A DNA stretch of 59,884 nt, taken from positions 67,149 through 127,032 of the forward strand of contig NW_014577289.1 of NCBI RefSeq assembly GCF_000485595.1, in the 5' to 3' direction. The translations under genes were made by a program, and so were the position numbers. Each line of letters opens with the position of its first letter. The first letter of the stretch is position 1. Source of the DNA: Priapulus caudatus (taxonomy: Eukaryota; Priapulida; Priapulimorpha; Priapulimorphida; Priapulidae). The notes beneath the pieces are model-generated. The model saw only the letters and a list, made by a program, of their open reading frames with translations. It made no database searches and was not told where the DNA came from. Of this stretch, positions 34,512-44,190 are shown piece by piece.

Positions 34512-35467
34512 GTACAGGATGCGAAATTAATGCGAGTCCGGAGTCGAATACTCCCTGATTTACTGTCGGACTCCCTGATTTGACATGTGTAGGAGTCCGT
34601 GCGACTCCCTGAAAATTCTGTTATACTAACTAGTTCGTTCCAGAGCACGGCCTCGCGGAAATACCGTATTTTTTTAGCAAATGTCCAAAGAAAATTTGGC
34701 AGACGTGCAACCGCATTAATCTTCAAAATAAGCACATTTTTATATTTTTAGTTTTGAACTTCAGACTGCGGACTCCCTTGTTTTGCTGCGGACTCCCTCT
34801 TTTTGAGGGCAGGGAGTCCATCGGACTCTCTTGTTCACAAATTAATTTCTACCTCTGCAGGTACATGTGTGACATCTGCTTCGTGTCGTTCGAGAGCCCC
34901 AAGGCGATCGCGAATCACGTGGTCTCGCACGAGAACGACTCGTTCAAGAGGAAGGTTCTGCCGAGCCACCCGCGCACGCAACGCCTGCCCAGCGTGCTGA
35001 AGCCGGTCGCTCCCAAGCCGACATCTCTCCGCTACAAGTGTTCCTGCTGCGATCTGATTTACAACGATCGAAATCAGATGCTCAATCACACCTGCATGAA
35101 GAGATACAAGACTCTGCTGCGGGTTGCCGACCAAGACAACATCAGGAAGAAGAAATCGGTGTCCTCGACGAATCTTCCCGAACCCCTGCGACCGTACAAA
35201 TGTGATCTTTGCCCGGCCGCCTTCACAACGTCGGGTAGCCTGACGACGCACACGCGAACACACACGGGCGAGCGACCCTTCACCTGTGCGCTCTGCAAGA
35301 GTTCGTTCATCGACCGCAGCACGCTGACTAAGCACACGCGCGTGCATACGGGCGAGCGGCCGTACAAGTGCGACGTGTGTGACGCCGCCTTCACACAGTC
35401 TGGAAACCTTCTCCGACACATACGCCTGCTGCATCTAGAGAAGAAAGGCAGGGCAGGTTTGACATGA
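33166..35467 (+). CDS. C2H2 zinc-finger protein with introner intron (ZNF-B)
   Basis: Two coding exons, 33166-34511 and 34861-35467, total 1953 bases = 650 aa, exactly as long as ZNF-A. Residues 1-145 are acidic/low-complexity (SESDEDQLVIDV). Then come degenerate fingers (FICGLCRGAHATF..., YTCANCKRVF..., NVCQSVFGSS...), a Gln/His/Lys/Pro repeat, five more fingers (GCEICGEAC..., YACDVCSEPF..., HVCPVCTVAF..., YGCKICGAIY... and an atypical one before), one finger right after the intron (YMCDICFVSFESPKAIANH), a partial finger (YKCSCCDLIYNDRNQMLNH), and a terminal triad (SGSLTTH, DRSTLTKH, QSGNLLRH) nearly identical to ZNF-A. Either ATG 33166 or 33169 may start it (MM). The intron is phase 2 and cuts codon AGG of Arg in HRYMCD. 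Nuclear DNA-binding role inferred; targets unknown. Confidence 0.92.
33828..33954 (+). repeat. Coding minisatellite (Gln/His/Lys/Pro)
   Basis: 15/30-base units CAGCAGCACAAGCAG and CAGCAGCCCAAGCCG, encoding QQHKQ and QQPKP alternations inside the zinc-finger protein. It separates the degenerate N-terminal fingers from the main array. Confidence 0.9.
34512..34860 (+). mobile_element. Introner: transposable element acting as a spliceosomal intron
   Basis: Element 34517-34857 (GGATGCGAAATTAAT ... ATTAATTTCTACCTCTG) is flanked by identical 8-mers CAGGTACA at 34509-34516 and 34858-34865. The donor (CAG|GTACA) lies in the left duplication and the acceptor (CTCTGCAG|GTACA) is completed by the right one. 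Net insertion (element plus one duplication) is 349 bases, exactly the intron length, so splicing recreates the empty site. If the element is taken to start at CAGGATG (34515), as hAT-like ends suggest, the duplication is CAGGTA, 6 bp. The second copy at 948-1320 proves it is a repeat. Pyrimidine-rich ATTTCTACCTCTGCAG acts as the 3' splice tract. Confidence 0.9.
34861..35467 (+). CDS. ZNF-B final exon
   Basis: Starts |GTACATGTGTGAC, completing the Arg codon, and encodes the post-intron finger, a partial finger and the terminal triad with TGERPF/Y linkers. Stop TGA 35465-35467. Confidence 0.9.
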
Positions 35468-35509
35468 TTGTCATTGTAACTGCCTGCACACTCCCAGCTG
35501 CTCTACCTA

Positions 35510-35698
35510 GAGTAAGGGTTCTTAACCTGTGCTCCATGCACCCCATTGGGGTTCGTGGATGGGCTTCAGTGGGTCCATGAACCAGGCACATGAAAATATT
35601 GTGTTCATGTTCTTATGTGCATTTTTCTGGGGAGGGGTCCGTAGCTTTCACCTGATTCTCAAAGGGGTCCATGACTCAAAAAAGGTTAAGAACCACTG
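35510..35698. mobile_element. hAT MITE with GGTTCTTAACC ends, in ZNF-B 3' flank
   Basis: Left GGGTTCTTAACCTGTGCTCC; right complement CAGTGGTTCTTAACC. CAGTGGTTCT(C/T)AACC is the known terminus of Charlie-type hAT elements. The flanks share ACCTA (35505-35509, 35699-35703), or 7 of 8 if shifted (ACCTAGAG/ACCTACAG). Probably within the 3' UTR. Confidence 0.8.
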
Positions 35699-35703
35699 AC
35701 CTA

Positions 35704-37168
35704 CAGAGAAGCAGGGCAATTTCATTCCCTGCCATCCAGTTGAGGACTGATAATTATAGTATTGCTCAGGATATTTTAAGCCGGTACATTTTTTTAATCA
35801 CGGGGTGAAGAATGTGATTTTAGGCAGAAACTGTTAACGATGTCTTCCCCTGTAACACATAATTGCGTACAACTGTGGAACAAATCACAGTAAATTCTCC
35901 ATGTGAATAAGATGTTGAACCAAGAATGCGTAACACCACATTATGAAGTTGGAATGATGATTTGTTCCTGGAATTCACGTTTTGGGAAAATTGTTTTTTA
36001 AAGTAGGGAACGCATCTGTATGTGATACTAGCTCACAGTGTGTATCATTAGTTAGCATATTTTCTTAATTTTAACCTTGCATTAGCTTTTTAAAAACACT
36101 ATTGTGACTTGTAGATTTTCAATTTTAGTGTACAAATTCATTATTTTAGGACTTCTAGTACATCAACAGAATTGTTGTCCACGAGTTTTCTCTGGCAGAT
36201 ATATTATTAATGCTGAACTTGTGTATAGTGAATGTAGACTAAGGTACATCCATATTCATTTGTGGTCCACAGTTGTAGTTGTTTTTTAAGTGACCAGATG
36301 ACTGAGAGTAAGATTGTGATAAAAGTTGAGATGTTAGTAATCACCTATATTTTTTGTTAGAGAACAAAAGAAATAACTGGTGAAGGGAATCTTCTCTAAT
36401 TTTATTTATAAAAAGTTAGGTGCAGGCTGTAATTCAAACGTCACAAAAGCACGTATACTATAGAATAGCATACACATGTGATAGTTGCTACTTGTATGAA
36501 CTCATTTTAAATGCCCTTCATGTTAGTCTTCAGAATAACTGTATTTTTATTGGTCTGTGGTGTGTATGATAGAGAGAGGGGGAGGGAGGGAGGGAGGAAG
36601 AGAACGAAAGGGAGAGCTGTGTGAGTCGTTTATTTAAAGGAATAATAGGTCCATTAATTATGCAATGTTGACAAATGCTAGAGTAACTGGCACCTTGTGT
36701 AGTTAATAAGTACATTACCTTATATAGCCAAACGCGTATTAGTTTGTCCAATATCGCTGCTGGTTACTAAGAAATGTCTAATTGAAATCCGCAGTCCAAA
36801 AATCAGTTGTTTACAGTTTCAAACCGCTGCCGGCGAAGCGGGTGTGATACAGATTTATAGTGCACCGGATATTTTCGCACGCATGCTCGGCCGTACGCAA
36901 TGCAATCATCAGTGAATTCGTAAACATAGACGCTCGTGAAAAGGAACTTTTTGTCAGGGCTGTCCACGTGCATCCGTGATTAGTCCGTGGACGTGGTTAC
37001 ACCGCTGAAACCTCCGTTTCATCTGGCGTCCAAAACATACGGGCCGCACAAATGTTTACGTTATCGCTTGACTCCTGGATGACATTTACGGCACGTAAAT
37101 GATACGTTGATACATATCAACAACCGATTTCAAGTTTTGTTTGTAATTTAACCAGCAGTGATATTGGT
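35704..37168. other. Downstream of ZNF-B, no gene seen
   Basis: AT-rich; a GA/GGGA tract at 36568-36605. No coding exon recognised. Confidence 0.45.
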
Positions 37169-37262
37169 AGTGATGTCCCGATGATCGATTATAATCGAAA
37201 ATCGATCGATTATAGTCTCAAATTCGATAATCGATTATGAAAACAAATAATCGATTATCGGA
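37169..37262 (+). mobile_element. Fragment of hAT-like MITE (ATCGATTAT-rich)
   Basis: AGTGATGTCCCGATGATCG followed by repeated ATCGATTATNATCGA words, a combination common at hAT MITE ends. Only one end is recognisable. Confidence 0.5.
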
Positions 37263-37385
37263 AATACCAAAACAAACAAACAAGGAACTGTACTCACGAT
37301 GTGTGAATTGATATGACAAGTAGAGCACAAGTCCTGCAGGTATCTGATCTCAATATGGCGGCGGGAAATTTTCCGATATCACTTA

Positions 37386-39385
37386 TTGAGTGAGGTCTAC
37401 TGATGAAACGTTATCATATAAATCTATGCTAGGATATCTCCTCTTCATTTTGAATGCATATTTTTTGCAAAATATGCTTCTCGTGAAATATTGCGCATGC
37501 TCGAGCAGTACCGGCCACTAATTCAGGCGTGGGGTACGGACTGAAGAAAACTGCACAATATAGCTTGCTGAGGGGGAGAAGAGTGAGAGACTAAGGAAAG
37601 GCGGCAGGGAAGACAGCTGAGAGGAAATACAAAAAGAAGGAGACTGGTTGAAAGACAATGGAGGCCAGGGGAAAGGACAAGGCCGGATGAAGTAGAAGTT
37701 TTGCACTCTATATTCTAGGGCGCTCTCCCAATTATAAACACAGGAATACTGATAATAGTAAAACACTGATATCTATGCTGAGATACCCCCTAGCCTAATT
37801 AAATGCTTATTCCTTACAAAATATAACTCCTCTGGTGAGATATTGCGCCTGCGCTAACATACTAACTTAAGCAGTTTGTGTACTGACTGGCATATGCAAC
37901 GGATACCTTACGTAGAGCTCTTCTTCTTATTTCTCAAGTGATGTCTACTGATGAAATGTTATCATATAAATCTATGCTAGGATTACTCCTCTACATTTTA
38001 AATGCATAGTTTTTGCAAAATATTCTTCTTCTGTGGAGATATTACACATGCGCCCCCACCACCTCATGCGTGCGGTAAGGACTGAAGAAAACTGCACAAT
38101 ATAGCTTGCTGAGGGAGAGAGGAGTGAGAGACTAAGGAAAGGCGGCAGGGAAGACAGCTGAGGCGGAATTGAATAAGAAGGAGACTGGTTGAAAGACAAT
38201 GGAGGCCAGGGGGAAGGCCGAGACCGGATGAAGTAGCAGTTTTGCACTCTATAGGCTAGGGCGCTCTAGCTCCCAATTATAAACACAGGAATACTGATAA
38301 TAGTAAAACACAGAAATCTATGCTGAGATACACCCTAACTAGATTAAATGTATATTCGACACAAAATATAATTCCTCTGGTGATATATTGCGCATGCGAT
38401 AACACACTAACGTAGGCAGTTTGAGTATTGACTAGTGTATGCAGCGGCGACCTTACATAAAGCTCTTCTTCTTCTTTCTTAAGTGAGATCTAATCATGGA
38501 ATGTTATCATATAAATCTATGCTAGAATATTTCCTCTTAATTTTAAATGCATAATTTTCGCAAAATATTATTCTTCTCGTGAGATATTGCGCATGCGCGA
38601 GCACCACCTCAGGCGTGCGGTACGAACTGAGGAGAACTGCATAATATAGCTTGCTCAGGGAGAAATGGGTGGGAGACTGAGGAAAGGCGGCAGGGAAGAC
38701 AGCTGAGGAGCAGTCAAAAAAGAAGGAGACTGGTCGAAGGACAATGAAGGCCATACCAGGAATACCAGATATGCGTATGTATCTCAGCATAGATATCAGT
38801 GTTTTACTATTATCAGTATTCCTGTGTTTATAATTAGGAGAGCGCCCTAGCATATAGAGTGCAAAACTTCTACTTCATCCGGCCTTGTCCTTCCCCCTGG
38901 CCTCCATTGTCTTTCAACCAGTCTCCTTCTTTTTGTATTTTCTCTCAGCTGTCTTCCCTGCCGCCTTTCCTTAGTCTCTCACTCCTCTCCCCCTCAGCAA
39001 ACTATATTGTGCAGTTTTCTTCAGTCCGTACCGCACGTCTGAGGAGGTGCTGGCGCATGCGTAATATCTCCCCAGAAGAATAATATCAAGAGCAGATAAA
39101 GAAGGCAGAGCAGATAAAGAAAAAGAGCAGATAAAGAAGAAGAGCAGATAGATAAGATTCTTTATCTGCTCTTGATAATATTTTGCATTTAAAATGAAGA
39201 AGAGTAATCCTAGCATAGATTTATATAATAACATTTCATCAGTATACATGGATACCAGGGGAAAAGACAATAGCGGATGAATCAGCGGTTTTGCACTCTA
39301 TAGGCTAAGGCGCTCTCCCAATTATAAACACAGGAATACTGATAATAGTAAAACACAGAAATCTATTCAGTTGAGCGCTGTCGCT
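37386..39385. repeat. Tandem array of about 545-bp dimeric repeat, with inverted unit
   Basis: Units start near 37388, 37935 and 38480 (GTCTACTGATGAAATG-like, then ATCTATGCTAGGATTACTCC). Each unit has two related halves: both carry ATCTATGCT(A/G), TAAATGCATA, CAAAATAT and GATATTGCGCATGCGC. The third unit is broken at about 38757 and followed head-to-head by an inverted unit (to 39080); a partial unit follows at 39180-39370. Open frames on either strand (SLSLLSPSASYIVQFSS) are by-products of the repeat. Confidence 0.9.
39081..39182. mobile_element. Hairpin element inserted into a satellite unit
   Basis: ATATCAAGAGCAGATAAAGAA ... TTCTTTATCTGCTCTTGAT, with two to three extra internal GAGCAGATAAAGAA copies. 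It interrupts the inverted satellite unit at CAGAAGAATATTTTGC; other units (e.g. 51066-51082 complement) give the empty site, implying AATA duplication. Confidence 0.75.
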
Positions 39386-39400
39386 CTGCGGCACTTGTTT
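39368..39400 (-). repeat. 33-bp element shared with 57575-57607
   Basis: CAGTTGAGCGCTGTCGCTCT then GCGGCACTTGTT; the complement occurs at 57575-57607 with one mismatch. Nothing else around the two sites matches. Confidence 0.65.
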
Positions 39401-40550
39401 ATAAAACGTGGGCATTCCATAAATGTATATATATATATATTCATGAATCGTATCCATATCGTGTTTAAGTGAAATGAAATATCATCCGAAATGAAATGTT
39501 GTTTTTTCACTAATAGAATTATTAGTTACTACCGTTCTGCTGTTTAAATTGCATTACGATCTCATATCTTTTATACTTTACATTTACATTATTAGCCTAT
39601 TAGTATTATCTAATAATTATTATAAATATACGTTCATATTATTAAAACATTGTCTATCAGTGGATGCTGTTTCAATGTCACTTCACCCATCCACGAAGTT
39701 TGACTGGTGTTTGACTTTTATTTGGCTTGTGTTTATACTATGTACCAATTGGCAAGTACCACTAGAGTATACTCTGTGATACATCTGGCTTCATTTGAGC
39801 TGGTGCCTGGTGGCAAGGCATCAGTGCATAGAGTAATCCACTAGCAATAGTGCAAAAATTACCACAGGTAGCAACTGTAGCATACTGTAATGAATGAGAG
39901 TGATAAACAGGTCAGGGTTTCTTATACATAAAGAGGCACAGTGGCGCACCGCCCTTTTTCAAATTTAACATTGCCGTTGTGAAAGGAGTTCGCCCTCTCC
40001 CTCTCCCCCCCCCACTTCCACCTGAAGTGTCTGCATGCGTGCCGTTCCCCCCCCCACTTCCACCTGAAGTGTCTGCATGCGTGCCGTTGAATCCATAATG
40101 CGCTTTTCCCCAAACTGGCCAATACCTCCTTTGTCTAATTTCCCGTAGAACTAATTTCTTTGTACGTAAATCATGTTAGATCAGCAATCCCTCACCACCC
40201 GTTAAAAGGCTCGGATTGTGAAGCTCTTTGTATACGGTAACCTCAGGTCATTCAGCTCTAAACTTTTAATCTTTGGACTAGGTATGTTGAACTTGAAGGT
40301 CTAGTTCACGAAATATATTCCATCGCTTCACATAGCCCGTGCTGATTAATGCAGTTGACGAACGTATGTACATAGTACTGAGTGCTACATGTCTATTTTA
40401 GTTGCATCTTGATACCCACGTGTTAATTGTAAAATTACAAATCACATGCAATATATTATGAACATGCATAATACATTTTAATTTGGCTTTGGCTTAAGTA
40501 ACAATCGTACATGCAAAAATTCAGAGTTCTGATTCTAATATTTTCCTTAC
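39401..40550. other. Intergenic or intron, no gene seen
   Basis: AT-rich, TATA microsatellite near 39426, and a direct repeat of about 43 bases (40004-40087). If the exon at 40551-40698 is real, this is the start of its downstream intron. Confidence 0.4.
40004..40087 (+). repeat. 43-bp direct duplication
   Basis: CCCCCCCCCACTTCCACCTG then AAGTGTCTGCATGCGTGCCGTT, present twice in tandem. Confidence 0.9.
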
Positions 40551-40710
40551 CTTGATTGCGCTCAAGGAGTTTTGATATCTTTTTAGATTTCACATGGGGT
40601 CGATTTGCTGCCATAAAGAGCTCCTTTCCAAAGGTATCAGCCGTTGGTATATGCCCTAAAGGCACTGGTGCTGTGTCTACATCTGTCGTGTCTTTCATGT
40701 CACCCTATTG
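40551..40710 (-). CDS. Orphan first coding exon, unknown protein
   Basis: On the minus strand, acceptor TTTTTATTAG precedes 40710; ATG at 40698 (a stop lies in frame just upstream); exon ends AATCAAG|GTAAGG at 40551, a near-consensus donor. It would encode MKDTTDVDTAPVPLGHIP to SKKISKLLERNQ, about 49 residues, basic toward the end. No further exon was found to the left and I do not recognise the family. Supported by splice sites and ordinary amino-acid composition only. Confidence 0.45.
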
Positions 40711-41162
40711 CTAATAAAAAGGCTCCATAAACATTTTTCAGTAATTTAATAACATCACAACCACCATAGCGGCTTGGTTTCTGCATATATATATAAGAAC
40801 ATATAGTAAGTATATATATAACTCTACACTTGTAATATTTTTTGGTATATGATGCTCGTAACAATGATATCAACCTATTGCTCATCTAGAGTTTGGATAA
40901 AATCATCTTATGCATAGGGTTCACATGCAAGTTCACAATGTTAAACATTCCTAATAAATTAGGCTACTTCTATCTTTGAATTAGGTGTCATCTATCTTAG
41001 AGGCTTCCCCACATGCTGCAAGATGTGTATTTGAAAAACCACAATGACAGTTCAGATATATATTGTTCTGGCTCAAACTAATTGGCTCCAAGGTTTCCCC
41101 AGAAATTTCAGTATGCATGTTGAGCAATCGGGCAATAAATACCTGATTGTTAATTGAAGGTC
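40711..41162. other. No gene seen
   Basis: AT-rich; could be promoter or 5'-UTR intron of the orphan exon. Confidence 0.35.
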
Positions 41163-41168
41163 AATTAC

Positions 41169-41377
41169 CAGGTTTAGAAATTATGGGCAGTAAGCAACCG
41201 TTTTGCTGCCAACAAAAGTCAGTTTGCTGCCTGTTTTCAACGTCAGGTTGCTGCCATAAAAAATTATAAACCATAGTGAAAGCACCAAAGATTCTGTGCG
41301 GATGAGTAAATTTGCTGGGCACCTGAAGTTCTGAATAAGTACTTGCTGCCTGGCCAAAAAATTAATTTCTAACCCAG
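41169..41377. mobile_element. Short element with introner-like ends
   Basis: Left CAGGTTTAGAAATTAT; right complement CTGGGTTAGAAATTAATTTT. The GAAATTA terminus resembles the introner family (CAGGGGTAGAAATTAA). Flanks share AATTA (41163-41167, 41378-41382). The interior repeats TTGCTGCC in both orientations, just as the introner repeats GGACTCC. About 209 bases, no coding. Confidence 0.6.
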
Positions 41378-41382
41378 AATTA

Positions 41383-42195
41383 TGCATGTCGTAACCAGAG
41401 TCCTGACACACAGGTAATTTCGATCAGTTTGGAGACATACATTATATAACATTAAGCTGTGTAAACACAGCCTTGCTGTGTTGGGATCATCAAAAGGAAA
41501 CAGAGTTGGAAATTAAGGCATGAAAATGTGGAAAATAATGCATGAGGGCTTCCTTTAGATGTTTTAAAGTTTGAGCCAAGACTTGTGCCACCAAAGTTTT
41601 TTTAGCCACGAATGAAAAACTAAAACCACTGTTCACTTTATCGTATGTGCTAAGCAAAGCATAAACCGGTGATGCGAATGAGAAAATCTAGGTGTACGAA
41701 AACATTTTATGACACGACACTGCAATATGACGACTTCATTAGTTAATTGTAATTTTCTAGGCAGTTAAATCATTCGCCAATTATATTCACCACTAAGCAC
41801 TTAGTGTAGTATAATCACGACTGTTATTTATTCATCGCATTTTGCGAAGGTGGAGAACACCAGCGGTAGCCCTGTGCATGTAGGGGCATACATGTTTGAT
41901 GTCATAAATTAGCTTCTGCTTTGCAGGTGGTCAGACACAATGTGTGTCAATTGCCTGGGGATACTCTGGACCCACTTTCCAAAATTATTTTCATGTCAAG
42001 CTTATAAGTTTTTACAAGGAGTCCTGAATCGCATTATTTATCAGTATTGATGCTTGATGGATCCTGGATCCTGGATGATGGATCCTAGTGCACTCATTCA
42101 ACTGATGGCATGCTGATCGATCTCTGCTTTCCGTCCGTCTCACCTTCTAATGATCCGTTCAAAACTAACAAATAACTAACTAACTAACTATGTCG
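41383..42195. other. No gene seen
   Basis: Ordinary AT-rich sequence; short direct repeats GGATCCTGGATCCTGGATGAT (in two pieces) near 42058 and AACTAACTAACTA near 42176. Confidence 0.4.
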
Positions 42196-42507
42196 GTGAC
42201 GCAGATGGGGCGTTGTCGTATCAGGTACTACAGATATGTACCCGAGGTAGTTTTAGGTTGTTTAGTATTATGTTTATATTTTTATATGTCAGGTATGTTT
42301 AGGGTTAGGGTTAGGGCTAGGGTTAGGGTAACCCGACCAGGCTGTGTGACTAACGTCAATTCTAACCCTAGCAATACCGTTTCCTGGAGCTAGGGTTAGG
42401 GTACACTTCTGTAGTACAAGTCTGATACACTTTGTGTATACATATATGTACCTCGGGTACATATCTGTAGTACCTGATACGGCAACGACCCCTTCAGCGT
42501 CAGTGAC
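42196..42507. repeat. Fold-back element enclosing telomere-type repeats
   Basis: About 55-base inverted arms (42196-42249 and 42449-42507; GTATCAGGTACTACAGATAT, GTACCCGAGGTA) flank a core with TTAGGG tracts (42298-42331, 42390-42402) and a CCGACCAGGCTGTGTGAC repeat. Partial arm copies recur at 42525-42550 and 42690-42735, enclosing another tract. Confidence 0.85.
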
Positions 42508-42615
42508 ACCACTGCCACTGAGGCACGAAGGGTCGTTGTCGTATAATGCCATATTAATGGCGTATAATATGTAGGAGGCATTTTACCTACCTGAGGCTGA
42601 GGTAACTATCTGATC

Positions 42616-42645
42616 TGGTTAGGGTTAGGGTGTTAGGGTTAGGGA
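42616..42645 (+). repeat. Interstitial telomeric tract
   Basis: GGTTAGGGTTAGGGTGTTAG and following GGTTAGGG; TTAGGG-type repeats, the usual animal telomere unit outside arthropods and nematodes. Confidence 0.85.
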
Positions 42646-43053
42646 GTAGGCGTAGGCGACATATTCGCCGACACCTCGGGTACTACATGATATATACGAC
42701 ATGATATACGACCCCTTCAGCGTCACTGAGTGATACTGTGATAGTGTCTGACACTGTCCATGTGCGGTGTGGTAGTGACGCTGGTAATTGACACAGATAA
42801 TAAGACAGTAACAGCGCTAAAAATGCGTTTGATTAAAAAAATACCTGTATCACCGCTGTTGCTGTTATGTCAATACTCGAAAATGCTGTTTTATAGACAA
42901 AATAAATATGCACAACATAAATCTGTCGCTGTCTGTTGATCAGCCCGCGTTTCTCACTAGGTCACGTGATACTCAACGACCGCGACAAACTCCACGACAG
43001 GTGGCGCTCTCGCTCTGGCTCAATTCTTCTATTATCCTGAGTGTGGGAAGGGC

Positions 43054-43091
43054 ACTGATCTCTATAATATGATTATATTATAGAGATCAGT
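43054..43091. repeat. Perfect hairpin between direct repeats
   Basis: ACTGATCTCTATAATAT pairs with ATATTATAGAGATCAGT. GGGAAGGGCACTG precedes and GGGAAGGGGCACTG follows it. Confidence 0.8.
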
Positions 43092-43261
43092 GGGGAAGGG
43101 GCACTGCATGCAGTTTGCGACCGCGATTGGCCAGTACGCATAATGTACTGAAGCATATGAGTGGCATATGCATAATAAAATGTATTCTACAGCTATCAGG
43201 CAGCCGCGATGCTGCCGCAGGTTACTTACATGCATTGCAAGCAAGCGTCTTAATCTATTCC

Positions 43262-43470
43262 TCATTTCTTAAATGGACGGTCTACTGATGCGAATGTGTA
43301 TCATAGGAATCGTTGCGGTTAGCGGATAACCACTCTACATATTACAAATGCCATATATTTTTGCCAAAAAATCGGTCTCGGGGAGGATTTTGGCGCTATG
43401 CGCGTGCACAATCTCAGGCGTGCGGGCTGCGGCCACAAAGACTGAGGCAGAAAAACTGCATAATGTGTGG
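43262..43470 (+). repeat. Diverged copy of the 545-bp repeat
   Basis: GGTCTACTGATGCGAATG, TTGCCAAAAAATC, CTCAGGCGTGCGG and AACTGCATAATGTG follow the same order as satellite units at about 37.4 kb. Confidence 0.65.
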
Positions 43471-43949
43471 GCTTTGTTGCACGGTAGACGAGGCGGTGGG
43501 AGCAGCTGAGACCGTAGGATACGCGGGTTGGGATGGGGCGTGGATATCCTCCCCCCCACTATATTGATGTGCGGGTGGGCCCTACAATGCATCTCTCCTA
43601 CTTTCAACAGGAAACTGGGGAAAATTTCCACTATTTTGGCCAGACAATAAATACTGAACATTGATCTACAAATGCGTCATAACTATATCCATAAACTCTC
43701 CTAAATTATTTATTACACAATGGAAAGTGACATACATCTACTGAAAAATGTCTGGCAACTCGTCGTGTCTAATAAATGAACATTATTTTACTGAAAACGC
43801 AGTCGCTTAATTTTGAACGCCATTCCCCGTGGTACGATTTTTTTGTCAAATCCCCGAAATAATTTTTTGTTTAATACTTTGAATAACCTAGAATTTGGAT
43901 TCTATATTTATTCTATTACCTCTAATATTCTAGTTAATTGTTTGTACAC

Positions 43950-44190
43950 ACGCGGCGGCTCGCGGTGCCGTGTTCACCGTACCGTGCACGTGCGGCTGCG
44001 TGGTGTACTTGGTGTTTCAGAGGAGCATTTTCAATTTGAAACGGGCATTTACAGGGAGTTTTTATCGGCCAAATAAGTTACGCTGAAAAGCGAACTAGGA
44101 GAACTCAGTGTAAGTGCTTTTGTTGGTACAGTAAAAACATTTCGTGTTTATTTAACATAATTTTTTTATCGAGACGTTCCAAGTGTCTGG
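43950..44190 (+). mobile_element. GGCACTTGAAACG-type MITE, diverged copy
   Basis: Shares GGTGTACTTG, GAGCATTTT, AACATTTCGTGTTTATTTA and the end ATCGAGACGTTCCAAGTG with 51718-51947. Confidence 0.6.

Noticed and set aside
34511-34530. Stop codon ending ZNF-B after HRYRMRN
   Set aside because: The stop is inside the inserted element; splicing out 34512-34860 restores a full finger in frame, so the gene is not truncated there.
37518-39083. Ser/Leu/Pro-rich frames (SLSLLSPSASYIVQFSS)
   Set aside because: Repeated translations of the 545-bp satellite, in both orientations.
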